Part shown: positions 8,274 to 17,142 of the stretch, piece after piece | Layout of the letters: every line of letters begins with the position of its first letter | How positions within the stretch are numbered: position 1 is the stretch's first letter | NCBI GenBank assembly: GCA_028683555.1 | Contig: JAQUHN010000003.1 | Span: 1-64,000, forward strand | DNA length: 64,000 bases | Reading direction: 5' to 3' | From: Geobacteraceae bacterium | GTDB taxonomy: Bacteria; Desulfobacterota; Desulfuromonadia; Geobacterales; Geobacteraceae | The notes under the pieces: generated by a model | Seen by the model: only the letters and a program-made list of their open reading frames with translations | Database searches by the model: none | What the model was told of the DNA's origin: nothing | Made by a program: the position numbers and the translations under genes

Positions 8274-9610
8274 AGGACCTCCTCCAGCCGTGTCGCCAGG
8301 GTGTCGATCTCGGCGCGGGTCCGTTTCTCCGTTACCGTTACCACCAGGCAAGACTCCATGCCGGGATACCAGCGGCCCAGCGGTATCCCGGCGGCGATCC
8401 CTACCGCCAGGAGCCGCTCACTGACAGTGGCCGCATCTTTTGGCAGGCTGAGGGTGAATTCATTGAAGCTCGGCCCCGCCGTGACAAGCAACACCCCGCG
8501 GACACTGCCGAGCAGACCCTTGGCATACTGTGCCTTATCGTAATTGAGCCGTGCCAGCTCCGCAAATCCTTCCCTGCCGAGAGCGGCGAGGAAGATCAGG
8601 CCGCGCAAGGCACAGAGGCTCTGGTTGCTGCAGATGTTGGAAGTGGCCTTCTGCCGCCGGATGTGCTGTTCCCGAGCCTGAAGGGTGAGGACGAAGCCGC
8701 GCCTGCCATCCTTGTCCACGGTTTCGCCGACGATCCGGCCCGGCAGGTTGCGGATATGCTCCTTTTTCACCACCAGGAAGCCGAACGAAGGACCGCCGAA
8801 ACAGAGCGGATTACCGAGGCTTTGGCCGTCGCCGACAGCCAGGTCTGCACCCATCTCGCCAGGGGTCTTGAGCAAGCCCAGGCTGAGCGGGTAGACGGCG
8901 ACGATGGACAGCACGCCACGGTCACGTGCTGCCGCGGCCAGATCGCTGAAGTCGTCGACCCCGCCGAAAAAGTTCGGATTCTGCAGGACGATGGCAGCGG
9001 TTTCGTCGTCAAGGGCGGCGAGGAATGCCTGCCGGTCGCTCTGACCCTTTACCGCTGGGACCTCGACGATCTCCACCGCCAGGTTTGCCAGGTAGGTCCG
9101 CACGATCTGCCGGGAAAAAGGATTGACCGCAGCGTCCATGAGGATTTTTTTGCGGCCGGTGATGCGCAGGGCCATCAGGGCCGCTTCGGCCAGAGCGGTG
9201 CCGCCATCGTAGAGGGAAGCATTGCTCGCATCCATGCCGGTCAGGCGGCAGATGGCGGTCTGGTATTCATAGAGGGCTTGAAGAGTACCCTGGGAGCATT
9301 CCGGTTGGTAGGGGGTGTAGGAAGTGGCAAACTCGGTCCGCCCCGCCAGATGGTCGACAACGGCGGGAATCAGGTGATCGTAGCTGCCGCCGCCGATAAA
9401 CGGGACGATGTTGCGCCGGTCCCGCCCGGCCAGCCGCTCCATCCCAGCCAGCATCTCGAATTCGGACATGCCATCCGGCAGTTCGAATGACCGGGCGCGC
9501 AGTTCGGCAGGAATGACGGCAAACAGGTCGGCAATGCTGCCGACGCCGATCACAGAGAGCATCTCCCGAATCTGCTCCGGAGTCTGGGGACAGTAGCCGG
9601 AGCCGCTCAT
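8264..9610 (-). CDS. gcvPA: Glycine dehydrogenase (decarboxylating) subunit 1, P-protein alpha
   Basis: A 448-residue subunit of the two-part P-protein found in many bacteria in place of the single long GcvP. Family features include [40 protein letters not shown] and the C-terminal [17 protein letters not shown]. The start ATG at 9610 overlaps the gcvH stop in an ATGA, and the protein then begins [18 protein letters not shown] as is typical. It is coupled at both ends within the operon gcvT-gcvH-gcvPA-gcvPB. Confidence 0.96.
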   Translation of the reverse strand: MSGSGYCPQTPEQIREMLSVIGVGSIADLFAVIPAELRARSFELPDGMSEFEMLAGMERLAGRDRRNIVPFIGGGSYDHLIPAVVDHLAGRTEFATSYTPYQPECSQGTLQALYEYQTAICRLTGMDASNASLYDGGTALAEAALMALRITGRKKILMDAAVNPFSRQIVRTYLANLAVEIVEVPAVKGQSDRQAFLAALDDETAAIVLQNPNFFGGVDDFSDLAAAARDRGVLSIVAVYPLSLGLLKTPGEMGADLAVGDGQSLGNPLCFGGPSFGFLVVKKEHIRNLPGRIVGETVDKDGRRGFVLTLQAREQHIRRQKATSNICSNQSLCALRGLIFLAALGREGFAELARLNYDKAQYAKGLLGSVRGVLLVTAGPSFNEFTLSLPKDAATVSERLLAVGIAAGIPLGRWYPGMESCLVVTVTEKRTRAEIDTLATRLEEVLWS

Positions 9611-9981
9611 GAAAGGCCCTTGAGGTATAGCGTATACTCGTCCCGATTCATCAGGCCTTTCACCTCGCCGGGATCGGCGATTTCCACCTTCACCAGCCAC
9701 CCTTCCCCTTCGGGGCTGCTGTTAACTATTTCCGGCTTGTTTTCCACCAGCTCGTTTACCTCGATCACCTTCCCCGAAAGCGGGGCATAGATATCGCTGG
9801 CCGCCTTGACCGACTCGATGGCGCACAGCACCTCCGCCTGTTTCACTTTCCTGCCCGGCAGGGGAAGCTCCACGAAGGTAATGTCCCCCAACTGCTCCAC
9901 AGCATGAGCGGTTATGCCGATGATGCCGACTTGGCCGTCGATCCGAATCCATTCGTGTTCCCTGGTGAAATAGAAATCCAT
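9607..9981 (-). CDS. gcvH: Glycine cleavage system H protein (lipoyl carrier)
   Basis: A 124-residue lipoyl carrier that shuttles the aminomethyl group between the P-, T- and L-proteins. The lipoylation site is Lys in [18 protein letters not shown] (ESVKA motif, residues about 60-64). FTREHEWI at the N-terminus and [10 protein letters not shown] near the C-terminus are conserved. The ATG at 9981 is preceded by GGGGAGACAC. It is followed without a gap by gcvPA. The lipoyl group is presumably attached by the two lip genes later in the same run. No dihydrolipoyl dehydrogenase (L-protein) gene is in the window. Confidence 0.96.
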   Translation of the reverse strand: MDFYFTREHEWIRIDGQVGIIGITAHAVEQLGDITFVELPLPGRKVKQAEVLCAIESVKAASDIYAPLSGKVIEVNELVENKPEIVNSSPEGEGWLVKVEIADPGEVKGLMNRDEYTLYLKGLS

Positions 9982-10015
9982 GTGTCTCCCCTCGTACAAA
10001 TCTGTATTCTATGTA

Positions 10016-10067
10016 GGGGCAGGCCCCCGTGCCTGCCCGAACGTAGGGCAACCACAGGGGGTTGCCC
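10016..10067. repeat. Two tandem GTAGGGGCA-type hairpins between gcvT and gcvH
   Basis: GGGCAGGC (10017-10024) pairs with GCCTGCCC (10031-10038), and GGGCAACC (10046-10053) pairs with GGTTGCCC (10060-10067). Both units follow the pattern GTAGGG(G)CA...TGCCC. They fill most of the 188-bp spacer between gcvT and gcvH and resemble dispersed intergenic hairpin repeats known from several bacterial groups. Confidence 0.65.
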
Positions 10068-10169
10068 CTGCTTCACCCGTGTCCGGCCTATGGCCACCAT
10101 CCCCATGGCGATGGTTGTTAAGTCCAGGCCATTCATGATTTCAAATTTCACACTTCATAATTCATACTT

Positions 10170-11261
10170 TTATTTCCTCAACGACCCCTCCCGATAGAAC
10201 GGCAGCTCCACCACCGTTGCGTCCAGGGAGATCCCTTCCTGGCCGACCTGGAGGGAGGTTCCGATTGCCGCCGCTGCAGGCGTCACATAGCCCATGCCAA
10301 TGCCGCAGCCGAGCATGGGGGAAAATGCCCCGCTGGTAACCATGCCCACCTGTTCGCAACGCAAAAAAATCCCGTAGCCGTGGCGCGGCGTGCGGCGGGA
10401 ATCAACCCGGAAAGCCACCCTGACTCTCTGCAGTCCTGCCGCCTGTTGGCGGAGCAGCGCTTCCCGACCGACAAAATCCCTGCTGAAATCCACGAACCGT
10501 TCCAGCCCGGCCTCCAGCGGAGTAGTCGTCTCATCCAGATCGCTGCCGTAGAGACTGTAGCCCATTTCAAGGCGCAGCAGGTCCCGGGCTCCGAGCCCGG
10601 CCGGCCTGACCCGGCCGTCTTCCAGCAGCTGCCGCCACAACGGAACAACCACACCATTGTCGCAATAGATCTCGAAACCCAGTTCGCCGGTATAGCCGGT
10701 ACGACTCACCAGGGCATCGGTTCCGAGCAGCGACAGCCGTCGGAAGCCGAAGAAAGGAATCGTTGCGATCTCCGCGCCGAACAGTTGCACCAGCACGTCC
10801 CGGGCCAAGGGGCCCTGCAGGTCCAGTTTGGCGCTGCGGCCGGTACGGTCTTCACCATGCGCAGCACCCTGCAATCCGGCCTGGATAGCGGCAAAATCCT
10901 TTTCCTCGGGCCCGGCGTTGACCACCACCATCAGCTGATCTGCTGCCAGCCGGTAGACGGTCAAGTCATCGACGATGCCACCCTGTTCGTTGAGGAGAAA
11001 CCCGTACCGGCAACGGCCGACCGCTATCGTATCGAGCCGGAAAGAGAACAGCCGCTCGATACCGGCCGCGGCAATCTCTCCCTGCAACAGAAACTGGCCC
11101 ATGTGGCAGGTATCGAACAGGGCCGCCGATTCCCTGCACCAGCGGTGCTCGGCCAGGATCCCGTCATACTGGATCGGCATCAGCCACCCGCCGAACGGTG
11201 CGAGGCGGGCGTCAAACCCGGTATGCTCGGCCATGAGGGGTGTTGTTTTCAGGGTCACCAT
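10170..11261 (-). CDS. gcvT: Aminomethyltransferase (glycine cleavage T protein)
   Basis: A 363-residue folate-dependent T-protein. It releases ammonia from the aminomethyl-lipoyl GcvH and makes 5,10-methylene-tetrahydrofolate. The N-terminus TTPLMAEHTGFDARLAPFGG, the SRTGYTGELGFEIY motif and LGARDLLRLEMGYSLYG are family signatures, and the GcvT C-terminal barrel ends the protein. It is the first gene of the gcv run. A conserved C-terminal barrel (VTSGAFSPMLGCGIGMGYV) suggests it is functional. No glycine riboswitch fold was recognised upstream. Confidence 0.95.
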   Translation of the reverse strand: MVTLKTTPLMAEHTGFDARLAPFGGWLMPIQYDGILAEHRWCRESAALFDTCHMGQFLLQGEIAAAGIERLFSFRLDTIAVGRCRYGFLLNEQGGIVDDLTVYRLAADQLMVVVNAGPEEKDFAAIQAGLQGAAHGEDRTGRSAKLDLQGPLARDVLVQLFGAEIATIPFFGFRRLSLLGTDALVSRTGYTGELGFEIYCDNGVVVPLWRQLLEDGRVRPAGLGARDLLRLEMGYSLYGSDLDETTTPLEAGLERFVDFSRDFVGREALLRQQAAGLQRVRVAFRVDSRRTPRHGYGIFLRCEQVGMVTSGAFSPMLGCGIGMGYVTPAAAAIGTSLQVGQEGISLDATVVELPFYREGSLRK

Positions 11262-11310
11262 AAAAAAGTACCTGCCTGAGGTTCTTCAACGATCGATATC
11301 AATCGTTATC

Positions 11311-11319
11311 AGTATACCA
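11311..11319 (-). promoter_or_regulatory. Possible extended -10 promoter element of the gcv operon
   Basis: The minus strand reads CTGGTATACTGATA, an extended -10 (TGG before TATACT), 50 bp upstream of the gcvT start. No good -35 was seen. The imperfect repeat AACGAT/ATCGTT lies just downstream. Confidence 0.35.
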
Positions 11320-11361
11320 GCAAGCAGCAAAATTTCCCGACATTGGCGGACTGCTGGACGT

Positions 11362-11397
11362 AAAAAAAGGGAAGCCGCCATAGTGCGGCGGCCTCCC
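11362..11397 (-). terminator. Rho-independent terminator after degP
   Basis: Read on the minus strand: GGGAGGCCGCC pairs with GGCGGCTTCCC (one mismatch or G-U position), a loop of 7, then a run of seven T. It lies 39 bp downstream of the protease stop codon. Confidence 0.85.
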
Positions 11398-11435
11398 TGT
11401 GAACCGATTGCCGGAGTGTGGCGACGTGAACGGCA

Positions 11436-12836
11436 CTACTCGACCTTCATCGCCACAAACAGAGAGGAATCTCCCCGTCGCAGGAGTAAGCGCACGATAG
11501 TGCCTTTTTTGAGCGCCGAAACCGCTTTCGCATACTCCTGGCTATTTCCGACCGGGGTGGTATTGATCTGCTTGATGATATCTCCCCGGGCAACTTCCGC
11601 ATCTTCGGCGGCACTTCCCTGCTTGACCTCCATCACCACCACGCCCTTGGTTTCGCTGGTCCTCAACTGCGCTGCCAGATCCTTGGTGAGATCCGCGACA
11701 ACGATACCGAGCTTGTCCTGGACTTCCGTGGTCTGTTTGGCAGGCGACGCAGCGTCCGTCATCTTTGCGATGGTAACTCTCTGCTCAACGGATTTCCCGT
11801 TTCGCAAGACCTTGACCACGGCTTTTTTGCCGACCGGAGTCACTGCGGCAAGCCGGGGCAGCTCATGCATGTCTTTGATCACGGTGCCGTCAAATTCCAG
11901 GATGATGTCACCCACTTTGAGTCCGGCCTTTTCCGCCGGGCTGTCCTTTATTACCTCGGCGATGAGAGCCCCCTGCTCATTTTTCATGCCGAAGGACTTC
12001 GCCAATTCGGCGGTAACCGGCTGCACCGAAACACCGAGCCAGCCCCTGGTCACCGTACCTGTTTCCCGCAGTTGGGTAATGACCGCCTTGGCCATGTTCA
12101 CCGGAATGGCAAAACCAATGCCCTGTCCACCGGCAACAATGGCGGTGTTGATGCCGACCACCTCGCCGTTGGCGTTGAACAGCGGTCCTCCCGAATTGCC
12201 GGGATTAATGGAAGCGTCGGTCTGGATGAAATCATCATACGGGCCGCTGCCGATCACCCGGCCCTTGGCGCTGACGATCCCGGCCGTCACCGTCTGGGCA
12301 AGACCAAACGGATTGCCGATTGCCATGACCCACTCGCCCACCTCGATGGCGTCACTATCTCCCAGGACAGCCACCGGCAACCGGTCATTGGACTCGATCT
12401 TGATCAGCGCCAGATCCAGCTTTTCGTCGGTACCCTTTAGCTTGCCGGAAAACTCCCGACCGTCGGAAAGCTTAACCTTGATCTCATCGGCGCCCGAAAC
12501 GACATGATTGTTGGTCAGGATATACCCTTCGGCATTGATAATGAACCCCGAACCGAGACTTCTTTGCTTGTAGGAACGTTGCGGCATCTGTTCAAAGAAG
12601 CGATCGAAGAAATCGCTGAAGGGGTCGCCCTGGAAGGGGTTCGTCTGCGGACGGCGGGATCTCTGCTTCGGTGAAACGTCTTTTGACGTGCTGATATTAA
12701 CGACTGCCGGTGTCAGTTTCTTGGCCAGCCCCACGAAGTCGGGAGGCAGGGCCGTTGCAAAAGCAGTTCCCCCGGCAAGGGAGAATAGACCTGTTACCAG
12801 TACGATCATCAGGAAACGATTGAATGAAGTGCGCAT
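11436..12836 (-). CDS. Periplasmic serine endoprotease DegP/HtrA family (Do)
   Basis: A 466-residue periplasmic protease/chaperone. The ATG at 12836 is preceded by GGGGG and starts a signal peptide (MRTSFNRFLMIVLVTGLFSL...AFA); the frame extends further upstream but without family sequence. The catalytic triad is visible: His in LTNNHVVSGADE, Asp in KLDLALIKIE and Ser in NPGNSGGPLFN. Two PDZ domains follow, the first with GWLGVSVQPV and KAGLKVGDIILEFDG. A short Q-linker with KQRSRRPQTNPFQGDPF lies before the protease domain, as in DegQ/DegP of deltaproteobacteria. It is next to an OmpR-type regulator on the same strand but separated by that gene's terminator. Confidence 0.94.
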   Translation of the reverse strand: MRTSFNRFLMIVLVTGLFSLAGGTAFATALPPDFVGLAKKLTPAVVNISTSKDVSPKQRSRRPQTNPFQGDPFSDFFDRFFEQMPQRSYKQRSLGSGFIINAEGYILTNNHVVSGADEIKVKLSDGREFSGKLKGTDEKLDLALIKIESNDRLPVAVLGDSDAIEVGEWVMAIGNPFGLAQTVTAGIVSAKGRVIGSGPYDDFIQTDASINPGNSGGPLFNANGEVVGINTAIVAGGQGIGFAIPVNMAKAVITQLRETGTVTRGWLGVSVQPVTAELAKSFGMKNEQGALIAEVIKDSPAEKAGLKVGDIILEFDGTVIKDMHELPRLAAVTPVGKKAVVKVLRNGKSVEQRVTIAKMTDAASPAKQTTEVQDKLGIVVADLTKDLAAQLRTSETKGVVVMEVKQGSAAEDAEVARGDIIKQINTTPVGNSQEYAKAVSALKKGTIVRLLLRRGDSSLFVAMKVE

Positions 12837-13181
12837 GATATACCCCCTGTTCTTTCTTCCGGCTTGAATGACCGCCATAAACACGTCATTGCCGTCTTTT
12901 TTCGTAAGCAGCTCTGGCGCGACACAGTGCAATCCGCCAAAAACGGTTTCAGGGAAAGGCACGTTGACCGCTTCCCGTGCAAACAGGGCACGTGCCGATC
13001 GACCGAAAAGTTGGCTGTTTGGCCGGCGCATCTGCCGCTTCAAGGTCAATGGTTGCTGCTCTTTAATGTAATTGATAGGGTATTGATTTGTCAACCAAGT
13101 GGGATGTCGCTCACCACAGGCAAGGAGGGTCGGGGCTGGAAAAGGAAATTTATGCCATTGTTGTGCGGCGCCTGCTGAAAA

Positions 13182-13223
13182 TAAAAAGGGGCGCCCATCC
13201 GCTGCTACAGGATAAACGCCCCT
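13182..13223 (-). terminator. Rho-independent terminator after the response regulator gene
   Basis: On the minus strand GGGGCGTTTATCC pairs with GGATGGGCGCCCC (small asymmetry) and is followed by TTTTTATTTT. It separates the regulator gene from degP. The remaining 350 bp up to the degP start hold no gene I can support. Confidence 0.75.
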
Positions 13224-13277
13224 ATCGGGGGTGACAACCGACATGCTGTTTTGCTCTAGAGTGCTACCTGTTATCTA

Positions 13278-13952
13278 TCAATCTTCTTCTTTCAGAATAT
13301 AGCCAACGCCACGCACCGTATGGATGAGCTTCTTGTCTGCATCCCGGTCGATTTTCTTGCGCAGGTAGTTGACGTAGACATCGATAATATTCGTAAAGCT
13401 GTCGAAGATGTAATCCCAGACGTTTTCAGCAATGGTGGTTCGAGTTAAAACCTGGTTGGGGTTGCGCATGAAGAACTCGAGCAGCGAGTACTCTTTTGCC
13501 GTCAGGTCAATCTCTTTGTCTTTTCGCCACACCTTGTGGGTGACCGGGTCGAGACGAAGATCCGCAAACCGGATTTCGGCACCCCGCTCCTGCTCAGACC
13601 TGCGAAGGAGAGCACGGACGCGCGCAAGGAGTTCGGCAAACGCAAACGGCTTCGTCAGGTAATCATCCGATCCCGAGTTGAGACCGGCAACGATATCCTC
13701 CACCGTGTCTTTCGCCGTCAGCATCAGAACAGGGGTCATGTTTTTTTTCGCCCTGATCTCCTTTACCACTGCGAAACCATCCTTTTTCGGCAGCATCACA
13801 TCGAGGATGATAAGGCTGTAGGCACCATCCATGATCTTCAACAACCCCTCTTCGCCATCGTATGCAACATCCACTTCATACTTTTCTTCTTCAAGCCCAC
13901 GCTTGATAAAACTGGCAACCTTTTTCTCGTCTTCAACCACTAAAATTTTCAT
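13278..13952 (-). CDS. OmpR/PhoB-family DNA-binding response regulator
   Basis: A 224-residue two-domain regulator. The receiver domain shows the acidic pair in VVEDEKKVA, the phospho-acceptor Asp in LIILDVMLPKKDG (residue about 51), Thr in MLTAKD and Lys in DYLTKPFAF. The C-terminal winged helix has LTAKEYSLLEFFMRNPNQVL and YVNYLRKKID. It is closest in pattern to the CusR/CopR/MprA group. No histidine kinase gene adjoins it: degP lies downstream and a non-coding stretch upstream. An envelope-stress role with degP is possible by neighbourhood only. RR and degP have separate terminators. Confidence 0.94.
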   Translation of the reverse strand: MKILVVEDEKKVASFIKRGLEEEKYEVDVAYDGEEGLLKIMDGAYSLIILDVMLPKKDGFAVVKEIRAKKNMTPVLMLTAKDTVEDIVAGLNSGSDDYLTKPFAFAELLARVRALLRRSEQERGAEIRFADLRLDPVTHKVWRKDKEIDLTAKEYSLLEFFMRNPNQVLTRTTIAENVWDYIFDSFTNIIDVYVNYLRKKIDRDADKKLIHTVRGVGYILKEED

Positions 13953-14461
13953 GTCATCACCTCTTCATGTCGTATGAAATACCTGAACGACCAAACGTAT
14001 TAAAAAAACCTGGGGAAATTTTTCAGAAAAACTCATCCATCATAGGGCATGCAGAACCTGCCCGACAGCGGGTTTTCCCGCCCGCCCCTATCATCGCAAT
14101 AAAAACAAGAATCTCATGAGGAAACTTATACCACACAAGATAGAAGATGCAATAAAGAATATCCCAAAAAAATATCCTTTTATCAGCCATCTCCAACCCG
14201 GTAACGTTTCTCTGGAAATTAGCGGCAAAAAGGACCTGTTTCAGGAATAATTTTAATGAGAAATACATCCAACCTGTATAATTTGTCAAGGTTTTAATTG
14301 TCAGCGTTCGCTGCATTTGCTATTTTTATTAGTCGTGCCGAGACGCATGCACAGAAGAAAGCGGTCGTTTCACCCCTGCCGGACCTCTCCCTGCTCCGCT
14401 GCAGGGCCATAGCCGGCTTGCCCCGGCAGAACAGAGATGATTTCGGCAAAATTAAAACAAG
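13953..14461. other. Non-coding region between the response regulator and the repeat element
   Basis: About 500 bp, AT-rich near 14100-14300. A TATAAT hexamer sits at 14277-14282 on the plus strand and could be the -10 of the prmA transcript, but no matching -35 is evident. Open frames here lack conserved sequence. Confidence 0.4.
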
Positions 14462-14644
14462 GAAGTTTCCATCCGGAAATTCCGGATGTGAAACGAGTTG
14501 TTTCCAAATCAGAAACGAGGATTTTTTTGTCCTGACAAGGAAATCAGGGGATTGTGCGGAGACGTACTACTGTACGTCGCACAAACAAAACCGCAGATTG
14601 ACGCTGTCAGGGCGAAAAAGGACCGTTTCCGGATGGAAACAAGG
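14462..14644. repeat. Folded intergenic element with inverted ends, upstream of prmA
   Basis: About 180 bp built of nested inverted repeats. GTTTCCATCCGG (from 14466) forms a local hairpin with CCGGATGTGAAAC and recurs inverted at the far end as CCGGATGGAAAC. Inside, TTTTTGTCCTGACA pairs with TGTCAGGGCGAAAAA. The centre is a tight hairpin, GACGTAC-TACT-GTACGTC, flanked by TTGTGC/GCACAA. The whole unit could fold into one long interrupted stem ending 14 bp before prmA. It may be a MITE-like repeat or a structured leader; multiple copies in the genome would favour the first. Confidence 0.7.
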
Positions 14645-14657
14645 AAGGTGTTGGGAG

Positions 14658-15584
14658 ATGCACAAAGAATGGACGCAAGTTTCATGCGAGGTTCCCGATG
14701 CAATGGTTGACGCCGTTGCGGAGTTCCTGATCGAACTCTCCTCTAACGGAGTCGGGATTGACAATCGCACCCTTGACACCTTTTCACTGGACTCACTGGA
14801 AGATACGCCAACCAAGACGGTAACGGCATATTTCCAGAACGACGAGTTTCTTGCTGAAAAAATTCGCCAAATCGAAGCCTTCCTTACCGAAAACGGCCCG
14901 ATTTTCAGTGGTTTTTCCTACCGGGCACCTACGATTTCCACCATCAAGGAGGAAGATTGGAGCACCAGTTGGAAGGAACACTTCAAACCGTTGCGGGTTG
15001 GAAAGCGCCTGGTGATCAAACCCACCTGGGAAGAATTTCCTGCCACCGCCGATGATATCATGCTGGATATCGACCCTGGCATGGCCTTCGGCACCGGCAC
15101 GCATCCGACAACCATGCTCTGTCTCACCGTTCTGGAAAAACTGCTTACCGATTGCCGGGATGCCGCCAAAGCGATGACAGCGCTTGATGTCGGAACCGGT
15201 TCGGGTATACTCAGCATTGCTGCTGCGAAATTCGGCATCGGACACATTACCGCCATTGATATCGACCCGGAAGCGGTGCGGGTGGCACACGAAAATTGCG
15301 TCCTGAACGGGGTCGAAGAAAGGGTTTCGGTTTCCGACACGCCTCTCGGCATGATATGCGGCAGCTATGACATCGTGCTGGCCAATATCCTGGCTGAGGA
15401 CTTGGTTCGCATGGCTCCCGAACTGATCGCGCGACTGAATCCGAACGGATTCCTCATCTTGTCAGGAATCCTGATTGAGAAAGAAACCCTGGTCATCGAA
15501 GGCTATGCAGACCCGTCCATGACACTGACGGAGGCTGCCCGGGAAGGCGAATGGAGTTGCCTTGTCCTGCGGCGAAATAGCTAA
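14658..15584 (+). CDS. prmA: Ribosomal protein L11 methyltransferase
   Basis: A 308-residue SAM-dependent methyltransferase that trimethylates ribosomal protein L11. The N-terminal domain carries EEDWSTSWKEHFKPLRVG, a PrmA hallmark. The catalytic domain has DPGMAFGTGTHPTT and the SAM motif ALDVGTGSGILSIAAAKFG, then NPP-like VLANILAEDLV. The ATG at 14658 is preceded by AGGAAGG; the open frame extends far upstream through the repeat element, but that part is not PrmA-like. It abuts rsmE, whose ATG follows its stop immediately, giving a translation-modification pair. Confidence 0.95.
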   Translation: MHKEWTQVSCEVPDAMVDAVAEFLIELSSNGVGIDNRTLDTFSLDSLEDTPTKTVTAYFQNDEFLAEKIRQIEAFLTENGPIFSGFSYRAPTISTIKEEDWSTSWKEHFKPLRVGKRLVIKPTWEEFPATADDIMLDIDPGMAFGTGTHPTTMLCLTVLEKLLTDCRDAAKAMTALDVGTGSGILSIAAAKFGIGHITAIDIDPEAVRVAHENCVLNGVEERVSVSDTPLGMICGSYDIVLANILAEDLVRMAPELIARLNPNGFLILSGILIEKETLVIEGYADPSMTLTEAAREGEWSCLVLRRNS

Positions 15585-16325
15585 ATGCGACGATTCTTTA
15601 TTGATGAAAACGCCATCACCGAAGACCAGGCGGTTATCACCGGTAACCTTTTTTGTCACATGACGCGGGTTCTGCGACTGAAAATCGGCACCCGCGTCAT
15701 CCTTTCCGACGGAATCGGCAGGCGTCACGTGGGGGTCATCGACACAGTCGGCAGGGAAAATCTTGTCGTCCGGCTCGAAGAAAGCTCCTTGGAGCCGACA
15801 AGGCCGACCGGCCCCCTCATCACGCTCTACCAAGGATTGCCAAAGGGAAGCAAGATGGAATTTATCTTGCAGAAGTGTACAGAGTTGGGTGTCGACTCCC
15901 TGGTTCCTTTTGTTGCCGGCCGTTCTGTTGCCCGGCTTCCAGCCAACAGGGAAGGCGAGCGTCTTGAACGCTGGCAACGGATAGTCCGTGAAGCGGCTCG
16001 ACAATCCAACCGGGCGACTGTCCCGGATCTCAAACCGGTCATGGAGTTACCGGAACTTCTCGACGCCGCCGACCAGACCGTTAAACTCCTGCTCTGGGAG
16101 GAAGAAAAATCAAATCGACTCAAGTCGGTCCTCGGATCCGTACCGCTTCCCGAAACCGTTGCCGTCATGGTGGGGCCTGAGGGTGGATTATCGAAAAATG
16201 AAGTTGCGGCAGCAACCCGCGCCGGTTTTATTCCGGTAACCCTCGGCTCGAGGATACTCAGAACCGAAACGGCAGGTATCGCACTCTTGGCAATTTTGCA
16301 GTATTGCTGGGGTGACATGGGTTAA
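15585..16325 (+). CDS. rsmE: 16S rRNA (uracil-1498-N3)-methyltransferase
   Basis: A 246-residue SPOUT-class RsmE. The N-terminal PUA-like part begins MRRFFIDENAI and includes HMTRVLRLKIGTRVILSDG. The knotted C-terminal domain shows QKCTELGVDSLVPF, REAARQSNRATVPDL, MVGPEGGLSKNEVAAA and LGSRILRTETAGIALLAILQ, all conserved. It starts directly after the prmA stop, without an intergenic base, so the two are co-translated. A zinc-ribbon gene follows 24 bp later. Confidence 0.95.
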   Translation: MRRFFIDENAITEDQAVITGNLFCHMTRVLRLKIGTRVILSDGIGRRHVGVIDTVGRENLVVRLEESSLEPTRPTGPLITLYQGLPKGSKMEFILQKCTELGVDSLVPFVAGRSVARLPANREGERLERWQRIVREAARQSNRATVPDLKPVMELPELLDAADQTVKLLLWEEEKSNRLKSVLGSVPLPETVAVMVGPEGGLSKNEVAAATRAGFIPVTLGSRILRTETAGIALLAILQYCWGDMG

Positions 16326-16349
16326 GAAGGTAACAAAGGAGGATCTTGA

Positions 16350-17132
16350 ATGAAATGTCCCAAGTGCGGTTACAACAGCTTCGAGTTTCTCAATGCCTGC
16401 AAGAAATGCGGCTCGGAACTCGGCTCTTTTAAAAAAACTCACAACATCAGCCCCATAGTGCTGCCCATCGCCACTGTTGCTGCAGAACCCCCGCGGCAAG
16501 CGGCATCCCCTGACGTAAACCTGGAATCCGACCAGCTTTTCGCCGCAACCCCGCCAACCCAGGACGCCGACAATGCCGTTCTGCAAGACACCCGGGATGC
16601 AGCACCGCCAGCGCAACAAGAAAACCCGTATGCCGGATTTGATCTCGACTTCCCCGATTCAGCGCAGGATCAGGCAGGAGACCAGGCATTTAACGAATTC
16701 TCTTTTTCCGATCAACCTGCCGACATGGAACCGGAAAGCACCATGACACTCACCGATGCAACAGATGATGGATTTTCCTTTGGAGAATACGCGGACGAAG
16801 CGCAGCCATCTGCAATTGGGGACTTTCAGTTCGACGAACCTGAATCAGATCTGGAAGACTACGAAAGGATCCTGGAACCGGATAGTTTCGGCAGCAGTGA
16901 GCCGCTCGAGGGAGCCATGCCGCAAGAGGCGGAAGAAATCGGACAATTCGGCACCAGCGATTTTGATTTCGCAACGGGCGCAGCAACGGAAGATATCTTC
17001 GGCCTGGAGAATGAGCCGGACACGCCAGTAGCTCCCGAAAAGAAGGCGCAACAGAATGTTGAAGATTTCGACAAAGAGTTTGAAATGATCTTTTCCTTTG
17101 AGGACGCTGAAGAATCGGAAAAAAACACCTAA
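16350..17132 (+). CDS. Zinc-ribbon protein with long acidic disordered tail
   Basis: A 260-residue protein of unknown function. The first 20 residues form a treble-clef or zinc-ribbon unit with paired cysteines at 3/6 and 17/20 (CPKC and CKKC). The rest is low-complexity, rich in Asp, Glu, Pro, Ala and Phe, with repeated DFDF/FSF-like patches and no membrane segment. It has a good RBS (AAAGGAGG) and sits 24 bp after rsmE on the same strand, so it probably belongs to the prmA operon. It ends 10 bp from the convergent rnd gene. Function unknown. Confidence 0.8.
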   Translation: MKCPKCGYNSFEFLNACKKCGSELGSFKKTHNISPIVLPIATVAAEPPRQAASPDVNLESDQLFAATPPTQDADNAVLQDTRDAAPPAQQENPYAGFDLDFPDSAQDQAGDQAFNEFSFSDQPADMEPESTMTLTDATDDGFSFGEYADEAQPSAIGDFQFDEPESDLEDYERILEPDSFGSSEPLEGAMPQEAEEIGQFGTSDFDFATGAATEDIFGLENEPDTPVAPEKKAQQNVEDFDKEFEMIFSFEDAEESEKNT

Positions 17133-17142
17133 CGGATCCCGA

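Noticed and set aside
11262-11435. Glycine riboswitch upstream of gcvT
   Set aside because: The upstream sequence lacks the paired aptamer cores; only a promoter-like element was found.
10975-12507. 510-codon plus-strand frame across gcvT and degP
   Set aside because: It crosses two well-supported minus-strand genes and their terminator; no motifs of its own.
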